A DNA stretch of 35,589 bases from Candidatus Tetragenococcus pullicola (GCA_019115705.1 DXDB01000136.1:1-35589), one strand, 5' to 3'. Numbered from the stretch's first letter, positions 17,778-28,755 are shown. Notes: generated by a model not told the origin, from the sequence alone. Made by a program: numbers and translations.

Positions 17778-19430
17778 ATGTCAACTATCAAAACCTTTAA
17801 GAAAGATCAAGTCAATGAAGAAAACAGCTTGTTTTCTAGCTTGAAAACGATTGTTGAAACGACATTTTATGGAAACAATGTGTCTGAAGTAGACGATTTA
17901 AAAAAAGCTTATGAACTAGCTAGACAAGCACCTGGTGTCATTGTGACGGATTTACCAGTCAAGCATACTAAAGAGTTGGGCTTGCCCGAAGATGCGAAAC
18001 AATTAGTTTTCAACGATGGAAAAGTTGTCGGTCGTACTTCAGCAGCTCGTGTGGTCATTGGCGATCCTGGTGTTGATAAAAGTTATTATGAAGGCATTTT
18101 GAGAGAAGCAATCTTTGAAACGACGCAGAAAAAATTTTACTCAGGTAATTGCTTTGTTGGCCTAGATGAGCATTTTATGGTCAATAGTCATTTGATGATA
18201 ACAGCTGGTTTTGAGGTGAATTTATATTCTTATTTATTGAACTTTCAAATCGAAACAACTGAATGGGAAAAGCGCTATGCCAATTCAGAGCCTCTGGAAG
18301 AAACCGATATTTATATCGTGGCTGATCCGACTTGGCACCACCCCGATTTTCCTAATGGTTTGGCTTTGTTTGATCCAATGCATAATGTGGCAGCCATCTT
18401 AGGCTTGCGTTATTTTGGTGAATTGAAAAAAGCAACCTTGACTTTGGCTTGGGCGACTGCGCATCGTAATGGCTTTGTTTCTTGTCATGGTGGCTTGAAG
18501 CAATACCACTTACCTGATAAACAATATACCATGGCTTCATTTGGATTATCTGGCTCAGGGAAATCAACTATTACCTTAGCCAAACACGGCGATAAGTATC
18601 AAGTGGATGTTTTACATGACGATGCTTTTGTCATCGATCGAACGACAGGAGAAACCATCGCTTTAGAGCCAGCTTATTTTGATAAAGTCAAAGATTATCC
18701 GTTAGATGATGATTCCGTTGCTTATTTTTTAACCATGCAAAATGTGGGAGTCACCATTGATAATAATGGAAAAAAAGTTCCGGTTTTACAAGATATCCGA
18801 AACGGCAATGGACGAACGGTCAAATCACGCTATGTGACACCAAATCGTGTCGATCATGTGGCTGAGCCCTTGGATGCTATTTTTTGGATCATGAAAGACG
18901 ATAGCTTACCACCAGTTGTTAAAATTACTGATCCTATTTTAGCCGCTGTTTTTGGTCTGACCTTGGCAACCAAACATACCAATGCTGAAAATCTAGTCGG
19001 CGATGTTGACATGGATGAGCTGGTTATTGTTCCTTATGCAGATCCATTTCGAATTTTTCCTTTAGGAGAAGATTATGAGAATTTTCGTGATTTATTCCAA
19101 AAAAATAAAATTGCTTGTTATGTCTTAAATACCGGGAATTTCAATGGCAAAGACATTTCCCCTCAAGTAACCTTAGGAAGTATTGAAAAAATCATTGAAA
19201 AATCAGCGAACTTTTTACCCTTTAAAAATAGTGAGGCGATGAGTTATCTAGAAAATGAAGCCTTTCCTGTTGATTTCAAAGATCAAAGCTACCTAGATAA
19301 GATTAACTCGCGGATGAAAGATCGCTTAAACTTTATTGTGGAGCAAAAAACTATTCGACAAGGAGTCGATGCCTTACCAGAAGAAGCCGAAAGTGTTATG
19401 CAAAAAGTTATTGCTGATTTGAACAAATAA
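17778..19430 (+). CDS. pckA: Phosphoenolpyruvate carboxykinase (ATP)
   Basis: 550 aa. FGLSGSGKSTITL kinase loop, LHDDAFVID and RTSAARVVIGDP motifs typical of ATP-PEPCK. Confidence 0.93.
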   Translation: MSTIKTFKKDQVNEENSLFSSLKTIVETTFYGNNVSEVDDLKKAYELARQAPGVIVTDLPVKHTKELGLPEDAKQLVFNDGKVVGRTSAARVVIGDPGVDKSYYEGILREAIFETTQKKFYSGNCFVGLDEHFMVNSHLMITAGFEVNLYSYLLNFQIETTEWEKRYANSEPLEETDIYIVADPTWHHPDFPNGLALFDPMHNVAAILGLRYFGELKKATLTLAWATAHRNGFVSCHGGLKQYHLPDKQYTMASFGLSGSGKSTITLAKHGDKYQVDVLHDDAFVIDRTTGETIALEPAYFDKVKDYPLDDDSVAYFLTMQNVGVTIDNNGKKVPVLQDIRNGNGRTVKSRYVTPNRVDHVAEPLDAIFWIMKDDSLPPVVKITDPILAAVFGLTLATKHTNAENLVGDVDMDELVIVPYADPFRIFPLGEDYENFRDLFQKNKIACYVLNTGNFNGKDISPQVTLGSIEKIIEKSANFLPFKNSEAMSYLENEAFPVDFKDQSYLDKINSRMKDRLNFIVEQKTIRQGVDALPEEAESVMQKVIADLNK

Positions 19431-19458
19431 ATGCTCGTTTTGCTTCAGTCTTTTATAG

Positions 19459-19511
19459 TAAAAAAACAAGTCCCTGATTCATTTAAAAAGTCAGGAACTT
19501 GTTTTATTTTT
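19459..19511. terminator. Bidirectional terminator between pckA and the araC-type gene
   Basis: AAAACAAGTCCCTGA ... TCAGGAACTTGTTTT, flanked by A and T runs between convergent genes. Confidence 0.75.
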
Positions 19512-20339
19512 TTGTTGGAATTCTTGACGAATCTTGGAAGGCGATTGCCCGTATTGCTTTTTAAAAGATTTACTAAAGTGATAGGCATCTTCATAACCGA
19601 CTGCTTTGGCAACTTCTTTAATGGAATATTCATCTGTTTCAAGTAGTTGAAAGGCTTTTTCCAGCCGAATTTGGATCAAATAATTGATGGGTGAGACGCC
19701 GGTCACTTCTTTAAATATCTTTGAAAGATAAGTCGGGCTAATAAAATGAGTCGTGGCCAATTGTTCAATGGAAATATCTTGGGCATAGTTATTTTCCATA
19801 TAGGCAATGATTAACTGAATCACTTGGTTGAAGCGGTCACTTTTAGAAAGTGAGCTCTGCGCTTGTTGCTGCCTTTTCACTAAGCAACGCCAAGTTAAGC
19901 CCATAATTTCAAGCACCAATCCTTTACTAATCAAATCAAAAGAAGAAGGGTGTTGTTGAAACTCATTGAGCAACTGCCAAGCTTTATCAAAAATTTTGAC
20001 TTGATCTTCTTGAACGGGGAGTAAAACTTGGTCATTGCCAAAAGAATCGGCAGGCTGATTTTCAAATTGAAAATGCTCGATTCCAATATGTAGTTGATGC
20101 GAGAAGGTATTTGCCAATTGTTTTTCACAGTGTTCGACACCTGGATCAAATAATAAAATCTGTCCACCACGTACCGTTTGCCAATTCTGATTAAAGAAGT
20201 ATTCGACTTCGCCTTCTAAAATGATGGACATTTCAAAAAAGTCATGATGGTGTTTTTCGCCATGATTGCCAGCATGATTCCAAGCATCAAAGGCATACAA
20301 GATCGTGGGATTAAATTCTTGAATAGTTTTTGAATTCAT
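19491..20339 (-). CDS. AraC-family transcriptional regulator with cupin-type sensor domain
   Basis: 282 aa. Double HTH at the C-terminus (ISIEQLATTHFISPTYLSKIFKEVTG; SIKEVAKAVGYEDAYHFSKSFKKQYGQSPSKIR). Confidence 0.92.
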   Translation of the reverse strand: MNSKTIQEFNPTILYAFDAWNHAGNHGEKHHHDFFEMSIILEGEVEYFFNQNWQTVRGGQILLFDPGVEHCEKQLANTFSHQLHIGIEHFQFENQPADSFGNDQVLLPVQEDQVKIFDKAWQLLNEFQQHPSSFDLISKGLVLEIMGLTWRCLVKRQQQAQSSLSKSDRFNQVIQLIIAYMENNYAQDISIEQLATTHFISPTYLSKIFKEVTGVSPINYLIQIRLEKAFQLLETDEYSIKEVAKAVGYEDAYHFSKSFKKQYGQSPSKIRQEFQQKNKTSS

Positions 20340-20721
20340 AAGTTCTCCTTTTTCCTTCTTTAATTATAACGCAGTTTCCTTGAAAATTCGTATAAAAAAT
20401 CGCTTTTTTATTCTTTTTTCCACTTTCTATCTATGGAAAGGCTTTTTTTCGGAAAATTTCTTTTCAGACAACAAAGAAAATAGAAAATAAAATGAAAGAA
20501 ACGCTTATTCAAAAGTTTTTGTGCAAAAAGTTCATTATTTAAAGGATTTTTCTGTTTCTAAATCATAAAAATATCCATCTTTATTTTAGATTTTTCCATT
20601 CTATTTGAAAATAGAGAGGGTATCATAGGTATGAATTCAAATGTGGAGAAGGAAAAGAGCACTTATTTATCGATTTGTCTACCTTTTCTTGCTTTGAAAA
20701 AAATTGAATGGAGGGTTGTCA

Positions 20722-22476
20722 ATGAATAATTTCCAATGGATATGGACCTATTGCAAGCAATATAAGACAAAAGGCGTGCTTGCGGTTGTCTTTATTTTAT
20801 TAAGTTCAGTTTTGATTATCGTAAATCCTATGATCACAGGACTATTGGTCGATCAGGTGATTGCCAAAGGAAAAATTGAATTGTTACTACCGTATCTCGG
20901 AATCATGATTGCTACGACTGTTTTACGGACCGTGTTGCGTTATACTTATCAGATGATTTTTGAAAGGATCGGACAAGATGTGTTATTTGGAATACGTCAA
21001 GATCTGTATAAAAAATTACAGGAGTTAGACTTTGATTATTTTAATCACAACCGTGTAGGCGATATCATGGCACGAATGACAGGTGATACTGATGCAATTC
21101 AACATTTCGTCGCTTGGGTCACTTATCAAGTTGCCGAATGTATTTTGTACTTTGTGGCTGCCTTAATTATGATGTCGACCATTGACTTTCGTTTGATGCT
21201 AGCTTTGTTGGCTGTTACGCCAATCATTGGGTTTTTGACTATTAAAATGTCGAAAGAAGCACAGCCAGTCTTTTTTGACATACGGGAAAGTTTTTCACGA
21301 CTAAATTCCATGGTTGAAGAAAATATCAGTGGAAATCGCGTAGTAAAAGCGTTTGTTCGTGAAGACTATGAAATTGAAAAATTTAATCGTCATAACGAGG
21401 ATTATAAAAACCAAAATATGAAGTCCGCTCGTGTTTCCGCAAAATATTTACCAAGTTTGGATATGTTGGCTGGAAGCTTGACCTTGATTACCTTGATCTT
21501 AGGTGGTTGGTTAGTGATTCGTGGCAATATGACCATTGGGAACTTAGTCACCTTTAATGGTTTCTTGTGGATGTTAAATCAACCGATGCGTATGAGTGGT
21601 TGGTTGGTCAATGATATTCAACGATTCTCTGCTTCTTGTATCAAAATTCGACAAATGCTCAATACACCGGCTCAAATTCCAACTGATAGAAACGAAGAAA
21701 ACGTGAAATTAAAAGGAACCGTCGAATTTGACCATGTTTCTTTCCACTTTTCTGATGATCCAACGACCAACGTTTTGACCGATATTTCCTTCAAGGTTGA
21801 GCCAGGACAAACCATTGGGATTTTAGGAGAAACCGGTTCTGGAAAAACAACGTTAGTCAATTTGGTGTCACGTTTTTATGATCCTTCACAAGGACAAGTG
21901 TTAATCGACGGCAAAGATGCCCGAAAATTCCCTGTGCGTCAATTGCGTGATGGCATTTCTATGGTCATGCAAGATGTCTTCTTATTTTCCAATACCATTG
22001 AAGACAATATTGCGTTTGGGAATCCTTATGTTGATAATACTTACATTCAACAAGTTGCTGAAATTGCCGACGCGCATAGTTTCATCATGCGTATGCCAGA
22101 AGGGTACGAAACGATTGTTGGAGAACGGGGCGTTGGCTTATCTGGTGGTCAAAAGCAACGGATTTCTCTGGCGCGAGCTTTAGCCAAAGACCCTTCAATA
22201 TTGATTTTGGATGATACGACATCAGCTGTGGATATGGAGACTGAATCAAAAATTCAAGAAGAGTTAGAAAAAATCACCGGTGATAAAACGACCTTTATTA
22301 TCGCCCATCGAATTTCTTCCGTTCGTGAAGCAGATGAAATTTTGATGATGCAAAAAGGTCATGTCGTCGAACAAGGAACCCATGATGAATTAGTTGCCAA
22401 AAAAGGTATGTACTATGATGTTTATCGCAAACAATTAGGTTTAACACAAGGAGGTGAAGAAAATGGCGCGCAATAA
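20722..22476 (+). CDS. ABC exporter subunit (TM plus NBD), heterodimer partner 1 with Asp at the catalytic Glu position
   Basis: Walker A GETGSGKTT, signature LSGGQKQRIS, Walker B LILDDTTSAVD. RBS GGAGGG before 20722. Confidence 0.93.
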   Translation: MNNFQWIWTYCKQYKTKGVLAVVFILLSSVLIIVNPMITGLLVDQVIAKGKIELLLPYLGIMIATTVLRTVLRYTYQMIFERIGQDVLFGIRQDLYKKLQELDFDYFNHNRVGDIMARMTGDTDAIQHFVAWVTYQVAECILYFVAALIMMSTIDFRLMLALLAVTPIIGFLTIKMSKEAQPVFFDIRESFSRLNSMVEENISGNRVVKAFVREDYEIEKFNRHNEDYKNQNMKSARVSAKYLPSLDMLAGSLTLITLILGGWLVIRGNMTIGNLVTFNGFLWMLNQPMRMSGWLVNDIQRFSASCIKIRQMLNTPAQIPTDRNEENVKLKGTVEFDHVSFHFSDDPTTNVLTDISFKVEPGQTIGILGETGSGKTTLVNLVSRFYDPSQGQVLIDGKDARKFPVRQLRDGISMVMQDVFLFSNTIEDNIAFGNPYVDNTYIQQVAEIADAHSFIMRMPEGYETIVGERGVGLSGGQKQRISLARALAKDPSILILDDTTSAVDMETESKIQEELEKITGDKTTFIIAHRISSVREADEILMMQKGHVVEQGTHDELVAKKGMYYDVYRKQLGLTQGGEENGAQ

Positions 22477-24244
22477 ATTTGACGTAGATGAAGAGTTAGA
22501 ACAAGAGTTTAATTGGTCGTATTATAAACGAATGGGTCAATATGTCGTTCCTTATAAAAAGCCCATGATCAAAGTATTGGTCGTAATTTTATTGGCCAAT
22601 GCTGCCACGATGTTAGGCCCTTATTTTACTAAGATTGCCATTGATGAAGTGATTCCGCAAAAAAATATGCGCTTATTGGCAATTATCGGAGTTATTTTCT
22701 TCCTTTCCTTACTTGTGATTGCTTGGTGCATGCGCTATCGAATCATCGCCATAACCGAACTTGGCCAAGATATCTTAAAAGATATGCGGTTTAGTATCTT
22801 TGAACATTTGCAAAAGTTGCCGTTTTCTTATTTTGATAACCGTCCGCATGGGAAAATTTTGATCCGTGTCGTAAATTACATCAATACCTTGAGTGATTTA
22901 TTGAGTAATGGGTTAATCAATTTGATTTCTGATGTTTTTAAAGTAATCATTACCTTAGTTTTCATGTTTTTCATCGATGTTCGGTTAACCCTTTATAGTT
23001 TGGCTCTTTTGCCCGTTTTATTTGTATTAGTGATGTTTATTAAAAATAAACAACGAAAAGCCTACCAAGAATTAAGTAACAAACAATCAAACTTGAATGC
23101 CTATATTCATGAAAGTATTGCCGGCATCAAAATCACCCAGTCCTTTGCTCGTGAAAAGGAAAATTATCAAATTTTTAACGATGTCAGTGGAGAAACTCGT
23201 AGCTCGTGGATGAAAGCAGTCAAGATTCAATTCTTGATGTGGCCAGGTGTTCAAAATATTTCTGTTTTGACAACCAGTTTAATTTATTTTGTTGGTATTC
23301 GTCAATTAGGCGTAGATGTGACAACGGGTACCTTGATTGCCTTCATCGGTTATGTCAATAACTTCTGGGATCCAGTGATCAATATCGGGAATTTTTACAA
23401 CTCATTGATTACCGCAACGGCTTATCTCGAACGAATTTTTGAAACCATGGATGAAGTTCCGGAAATTCAAAATCATCCCGACGCCAAAGAACTACCAGCT
23501 ATTTTAGGACATGTTGATTTTGACCATGTGACCTTCCGCTATGAGGAAGGCAAAGATATTTTACACGATGTCTCCTTTCATATTGATCCAGGCCAAACAA
23601 TTGCTTTGGTTGGTCCAACAGGTGCTGGCAAAACAACAATCATTAACCTATTGAGTCGCTTTTATGATGTCAATGAAGGCACTGTGAAAGTCGATGATTA
23701 CGATGTGCGCGATGTTACTTTAGAATCGTTACGAAAACAAATGGGGGTCATGTTACAAGATACCTTTGTCTTTTCAGGAACGATTATGGAAAACATTCGC
23801 TATGGACGATTGGATGCTACTGAAGAAGAAGTGATTGCAGCGGCTAAAATCGTGCGTGCTCACGACTTCATAAAGGACTTAAAAGATGGCTATAACACAG
23901 TCGTTGAAGAACGAGGGAGCACTTTATCAGCAGGTCAACGCCAATTGATTTCCTTTGCTCGAGTCTTGTTGGCAGATCCGAAAATCTTAATTCTCGATGA
24001 AGCAACTTCTAGCATTGATACCAAGACAGAAGAACTTCTTCAAGAAGGATTGCAAGAACTATTAAAAGGTCGGACCTCCTTTATCATCGCTCACCGGTTG
24101 TCGACAATTAAAAACAGTTCAAAAATCTTTTATATCGATGCCGGAGAAATCGCTGAAGCCGGTACTCATGATGAATTAATGGCCCAAAAAGGTCTCTACC
24201 ATCATCTCTACCAATCTCAATACGATTTAATCCGTGCCCAATAA
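22463..24244 (+). CDS. ABC exporter subunit (TM plus NBD), heterodimer partner 2 with canonical Walker B Glu
   Basis: Walker A GPTGAGKTT, signature LSAGQRQLIS, Walker B LILDEATSSID. Overlaps the preceding gene. Confidence 0.93.
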   Translation: MARNKFDVDEELEQEFNWSYYKRMGQYVVPYKKPMIKVLVVILLANAATMLGPYFTKIAIDEVIPQKNMRLLAIIGVIFFLSLLVIAWCMRYRIIAITELGQDILKDMRFSIFEHLQKLPFSYFDNRPHGKILIRVVNYINTLSDLLSNGLINLISDVFKVIITLVFMFFIDVRLTLYSLALLPVLFVLVMFIKNKQRKAYQELSNKQSNLNAYIHESIAGIKITQSFAREKENYQIFNDVSGETRSSWMKAVKIQFLMWPGVQNISVLTTSLIYFVGIRQLGVDVTTGTLIAFIGYVNNFWDPVINIGNFYNSLITATAYLERIFETMDEVPEIQNHPDAKELPAILGHVDFDHVTFRYEEGKDILHDVSFHIDPGQTIALVGPTGAGKTTIINLLSRFYDVNEGTVKVDDYDVRDVTLESLRKQMGVMLQDTFVFSGTIMENIRYGRLDATEEEVIAAAKIVRAHDFIKDLKDGYNTVVEERGSTLSAGQRQLISFARVLLADPKILILDEATSSIDTKTEELLQEGLQELLKGRTSFIIAHRLSTIKNSSKIFYIDAGEIAEAGTHDELMAQKGLYHHLYQSQYDLIRAQ

Positions 24245-24251
24245 AAAATGC

Positions 24252-24296
24252 CCCGCAAAACTTGGTGAGCCAGGTTTTGCGGGCTTTTCTTTTTTT
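24252..24296 (+). terminator. Terminator after the ABC exporter pair
   Basis: CCCGCAAAAC ... GTTTTGCGGG then a T-rich tract. Confidence 0.85.
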
Positions 24297-24467
24297 ATGA
24301 AAAGAAAAGTCCACGGATCCAACGGTGGCCAAAAGAAACGAAAAGAAAAGTCCACGGATCCAACGGTGGCCAAAAGAAATGAAAAGAAATGTCCACGGAT
24401 CAAACCGTGGACAAAAGAAACGAAAAGTAACGGCCACGAACGCAACGGCGGCCAAAAGAATCGATGG
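24297..24467. repeat. Tandem array of 41-bp repeat family A (array A2)
   Basis: Units start at 24327, 24368, 24409 and 24450 (GGCCA or GGACA), exact 41-bp spacing, preceded by a partial unit. Two adjacent stretches TCCACGGATCCAACGGTGGCCAAAAGAAA(C/T)GAAAAGAAA are nearly identical. Confidence 0.9.
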
Positions 24468-24612
24468 TAGAACGGTGCTATTTCTTTGGAGAAACAACCA
24501 GGCACTGAATTTTGCTGTTTTTTTCTTGTTTACACTTATAAAAAGATAAAAAAATTCAAGAGCATTTCCAATCATAGTTTGTTATAATCGAAGAAAAAGG
24601 GTGGGGGACACA

Positions 24613-26121
24613 ATGGAAAAGTTATTAAAACTACAAAATGGTTCTGACATCAGAGGGGTTGCCATTTCAACCGATAAACAAGACGCAATGCTTACTGGCG
24701 AGGCTGTTTCAGCGATTGCAATCGGGCTTGTGAATTGGTTGCGCCAAAAAACAGAGAAGTCTCATTTTAAAATAGGCGTTGGTCGTGACAGTCGTCTCAG
24801 TGGTCCCAAGCTTAAAAAGATATTTTGTGAAACTCTGGTAGATTATGGCTGTGAAGTCATTGACTTTGGCTTAGCTACGACACCAGCTTTATTTATGAGT
24901 ACGCAATTTGAGGCTTTTTCTTGTGATGCTTCGGTGATGCTGACAGCTAGTCATTTGCCTTATGAGTACAATGGAGTGAAGATATTTAGTAAAGATGGCG
25001 GGGCTGAAAAAGAAGATATTCGCTTTATTTTGACCCATAGTCAAAAAGAAGATTCACTGACAAAAGGCAAACTTGCGCAAGCGGATTTGCTAACGCCTTA
25101 TGCCAATCATTTAGTAAACAAGATTTCCCGGAAAAAGGTAGAGACGCCTCTTTCAAACATGAAAATAATTGTTGATGCTGGAAATGGTGCAGGAGGATTT
25201 TTTGCTGAGAAGGTTTTACAACCTTTAGGTGCTGATACATCGGGTTCACAGTTTTTAGAACCAGACGGACATTTTCCCAACCACGTTCCTAATCCAGATA
25301 ATAAAGAGGCCATGGCAAGTATTCAAAAACAAACATTGGCAACAGGAGCTGATCTGGGTATTATTTTTGATACAGATGTCGATCGAGCGGCTGTCGTTAC
25401 TAAGACGGGAGAAATTCTCAATCGAAATAATTTAATTGCCGTTTTAAGTCAGATTGTACTTTCGGAACATCCTGGAACCAGTATCGTAACTAATTCGCCG
25501 ACTAGTGATCATTTGAAGGCTTTTATTGAAGCAAAAGGTGGTCATCAAGTGCGCTATATTTCGGGATATCGGAATGTAATCAATAAGGCTATTTCTTTAA
25601 ATGAACAAGGAATCGATTGCCAACTAGCCATTGAAACGAGTGGACATGCGGCATTTAAAGAAAATTACTTTTTAGATGATGGCGCCTATGTGATTGCTAA
25701 AATACTGATGTTGTTGCCTCAATTACAAGAAAAAGGCGAAAGCTTGGATCACTTGATTGCGGATTTAAAGCAGCCCGAAGAAACACAAGAAGTTCGTTTC
25801 TTTTTAGACGAAGAAAATTTCCGTGGCTTAGGAGAAAAAGTGATTCAAGACCTCGCAAAATGGCCAGTCAAGGGATGGATTGTCGATAGGGAAAACGAAG
25901 AAGGCGTTCGGTTTAAAACTTCAACTCCATTTGGAACTGGGTGGTTTTTATTACGATTAAGTTTGCATGAACCGTTACTTGTGTTGCAAGTGGAAATGGA
26001 TGAGTCTGGAAAGATAAGACAAGTGCTAGAAAAAATCCACCTATTTTTAAAGACCTATCCCACAGTTGACCAGAAAAAGTTAGAGATTTTACTAAATGAA
26101 ATAGAAAGTGGCAAAAATTAA
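24613..26121 (+). CDS. Phosphoglucomutase/phosphomannomutase family protein
   Basis: TASHLPYEYNGVKIFSKDGG active-site serine loop, DTDVDRAAVV metal-binding loop, ETSGHAAFKENYFLDDGAY sugar-binding loop. Confidence 0.92.
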   Translation: MEKLLKLQNGSDIRGVAISTDKQDAMLTGEAVSAIAIGLVNWLRQKTEKSHFKIGVGRDSRLSGPKLKKIFCETLVDYGCEVIDFGLATTPALFMSTQFEAFSCDASVMLTASHLPYEYNGVKIFSKDGGAEKEDIRFILTHSQKEDSLTKGKLAQADLLTPYANHLVNKISRKKVETPLSNMKIIVDAGNGAGGFFAEKVLQPLGADTSGSQFLEPDGHFPNHVPNPDNKEAMASIQKQTLATGADLGIIFDTDVDRAAVVTKTGEILNRNNLIAVLSQIVLSEHPGTSIVTNSPTSDHLKAFIEAKGGHQVRYISGYRNVINKAISLNEQGIDCQLAIETSGHAAFKENYFLDDGAYVIAKILMLLPQLQEKGESLDHLIADLKQPEETQEVRFFLDEENFRGLGEKVIQDLAKWPVKGWIVDRENEEGVRFKTSTPFGTGWFLLRLSLHEPLLVLQVEMDESGKIRQVLEKIHLFLKTYPTVDQKKLEILLNEIESGKN

Positions 26122-26122
26122 A

Positions 26123-27505
26123 ATGGATATATTTCGGAAAAAACCGATACAAAAAAGTCCTATGAGTGGCTTAAAAAAAGATTTAAAGTTAAAAGATTTG
26201 ATTTTATTAGGAATTGGCGCCTGCATTGGTACGGGAATTTTTGTAGTCACTGGGCAAGCTTCAGCGGACTATGCCGGTCCGGCCTCGGTCTTTTCATTTT
26301 TGATTGCGGCCGTCGTTGTGGTTTTAAATGGCTTATGTTTTGCGGAATTTGCTTCACGAGTTCCTGTGACAGGTGGGCCTTATAGCTATATGTATGTTGT
26401 TTTTGGTGAGTTTGCCGCTTGGTTGGCGGGCTGGTTTTTGATTTGTGAGTATATGCTAGCTGTTTCATCAGTGGCCTCAGGGTGGTCTGGCTATGTACAA
26501 GGCTTTTTGAAAAGTTTAGGGATTAGCTTGCCACAAGTTTTAAGGGGAGGCTTTAACCCTAGTCAGGGAACCTATGTGGATCTGATTGCTTGTTTGGTCA
26601 TGATTTTTATTACCTTATGGGTCAATCAGGAAGCAAAGAAAGCCTTAAGTTTAAACAATGTGATGGTTTGGGTTAAATTTGCTATTATTGGTTTATTTAT
26701 TGCAGTTGGTGTTTTTTATATCAAACCAAGTAATTGGCAACCGTATATGCCCTATGGAATCAAAGGCGTTTTTGATGGTGCTGCCTTAGTGTTTTTTGCC
26801 TTTTTAGGATTTGATGCGATCTCAATGGCTGCAGAAGAAGTCAAAGAACCACAAAAAGATGTTCCACGTGGTATTATTGGCTCCATTTTAATTGCCACCA
26901 TTCTTTATGTTGCTGTCACTTTAATTTTAACGGGCATGGTTCCTTTTGAAAAGCTAGGAATAGGAGATCCTGTTGCTTTTGCGATGCGTTTTGTGGACAA
27001 AGGCTTGATTGGCTCGATTATATCAGTGGGTGCCATTTTGACGCTTTTGACTGTATCAATTTCAATGTTATATTCATTGGCACGGTTGGTTTATGCCATT
27101 AGTAAAGACGGTCTACTGCCGTTGTCTTTAGCCAAAGTTGACGATAAGAAGCACACACCTCAAAATGCTACCTATGTCACTGGAGTCATCGCTTTATTTT
27201 TTGCAGCGGCTTTTCCATTGAATATTTTAGCCGAGTTGACCAACATTACCGCTTTGTCCTGTTTAATCATGATGTCTTTAGGGGTTTTACGGTTGAGAAA
27301 AGTTCAAGGAAAACCCAAAAAAGGCGAGTTCAGCGTTCCCTTAGTTCCACTGTTTCCGATATTATCTGCTGTGACAAGTTTATTTTTGATGACTCGTTTG
27401 CAAAAGGTCACTTGGATCGTTTTTGCTGTTACCGTACTTATCGGTACTGTTATTTATTTTACTTACGGCTACAGGCATAGTTTATTGAATGACAAAAAGA
27501 ATTAA
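26123..27505 (+). CDS. APC-family amino acid permease
   Basis: GIGACIGTGIFVVTGQ and about 12 hydrophobic segments. Could start at GTG 26108. Confidence 0.92.
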   Translation: MDIFRKKPIQKSPMSGLKKDLKLKDLILLGIGACIGTGIFVVTGQASADYAGPASVFSFLIAAVVVVLNGLCFAEFASRVPVTGGPYSYMYVVFGEFAAWLAGWFLICEYMLAVSSVASGWSGYVQGFLKSLGISLPQVLRGGFNPSQGTYVDLIACLVMIFITLWVNQEAKKALSLNNVMVWVKFAIIGLFIAVGVFYIKPSNWQPYMPYGIKGVFDGAALVFFAFLGFDAISMAAEEVKEPQKDVPRGIIGSILIATILYVAVTLILTGMVPFEKLGIGDPVAFAMRFVDKGLIGSIISVGAILTLLTVSISMLYSLARLVYAISKDGLLPLSLAKVDDKKHTPQNATYVTGVIALFFAAAFPLNILAELTNITALSCLIMMSLGVLRLRKVQGKPKKGEFSVPLVPLFPILSAVTSLFLMTRLQKVTWIVFAVTVLIGTVIYFTYGYRHSLLNDKKN

Positions 27506-27515
27506 TCCCATAAAA

Positions 27516-27551
27516 AAACGGACCGATTTCTATAAGAAACGGTTCGTTTTT
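27516..27551. terminator. Terminator between the APC permease and telA (convergent)
   Basis: AAAACGGACCG ... CGGTTCGTTTT. Confidence 0.7.
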
Positions 27552-27564
27552 GTAAGAATCAATT

Positions 27565-28755
27565 TTAAGATTTGTCACTAGTTAGTTCTAACAATTTATG
27601 CTTCAAGTCTTCTTCCATGGAAGCTAGTTCGAATTCGGCACTTTGGCGTTTTTCTTTTCCTTCTCTTTGGATACGTAAGGTTTCTTGAAGAGTTTCGACC
27701 AAATCGTTCTGAGTCTTTTGTAAAGTTTCAATATCAACAATGCCACGTTCATTTTCTTTGGCTGTTTCAATCGCTGAAACTTTCAACATTTCTGAGTTTT
27801 TCTTCAAAAGATCATTGGTTGTTTCGGAAACTTGACGTTGTGCCGTGACAGCATCTTTTTGGCGCAATAAGGTTAAGGCGATTACGACTTGGTTTTTCCA
27901 AAGCGGAATTGCAGTATTGATAGATGCTTGAATTTTTTCGGCTAATGCTTGATTGGTATTTTGAATCAAGCGAATTTGTGGTGCTTGTTGGATCGTAATT
28001 TGACGGGCTAAACGTAAGTCATGCGTGCGCTTGTCTAAACGATCTAAAAATTGGGCATAATCATTCACGATTTGAACATCCATTTGATCGCCCGTTTGTT
28101 GGGCTTTTTTGTTGGCTTCTGGAATAATCGTTTGCTGCAATTCTTCCATTTTTAGTTCGCCAGCCGCAATATAAATATTTAAGGCATCAAAATAATCTTT
28201 ATTTTTATGATAAAGTTGTTCGAGCATTTGATTATCTTTCATCAAGCCATTTTTTTCTTTATCAAGTTTGACCGCTACTTTATCGATTTCGGCGCCAATT
28301 TTTTGATATTTCGCTGTAATTTCAAAAACCGATTGTTTGACCTTACCAAACATTCGCTTAAAGACATTCCCTTCGCCAACGCGTAAGTCGTCAGGATTGG
28401 CTTCTTGCAACCGATACATCAAATCGGTCAACGAATCACCGATAGGTCCGATATCTGCAGCTTGAACATGTGTTAACATCGATTCGGAAAAATCACTGAG
28501 TTTACTTTGGGCTGTCGCTCCATAAGTGATGACAGCTTGTTGATCAGTGGCATCGATTTTTTCCGCAAGCGCTTGGGCCTGTTCTTTGCGTTCGTCAGAT
28601 AGTTGATCAAACAAGCGCGGTGCTGTATTTTGTTTTTGTAATTGGTTGATTTCATTTTGTTGCGTGGTTGTCAACTCGTCCAGATTAGTATCAAAAGGAT
28701 TACTTAATAAATCTTCTAGTGTATCGTTGACATCTTTGCTTTCATTTTCATTCAT
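27565..28755 (-). CDS. Toxic anion resistance protein TelA family
   Basis: [26 protein letters not shown] and the coiled-coil TelA layout. Start after GGGGGAG RBS at 28764-28770. Confidence 0.88.
   Translation of the reverse strand: MNENESKDVNDTLEDLLSNPFDTNLDELTTTQQNEINQLQKQNTAPRLFDQLSDERKEQAQALAEKIDATDQQAVITYGATAQSKLSDFSESMLTHVQAADIGPIGDSLTDLMYRLQEANPDDLRVGEGNVFKRMFGKVKQSVFEITAKYQKIGAEIDKVAVKLDKEKNGLMKDNQMLEQLYHKNKDYFDALNIYIAAGELKMEELQQTIIPEANKKAQQTGDQMDVQIVNDYAQFLDRLDKRTHDLRLARQITIQQAPQIRLIQNTNQALAEKIQASINTAIPLWKNQVVIALTLLRQKDAVTAQRQVSETTNDLLKKNSEMLKVSAIETAKENERGIVDIETLQKTQNDLVETLQETLRIQREGKEKRQSAEFELASMEEDLKHKLLELTSDKS

Noticed and set aside
24108-24575. 155-, 92-, 78- and 74-aa ORFs across array A2
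   Set aside because: Same repeat-derived artefact. The 155-aa ORF also runs antisense into the ABC exporter 3' end.
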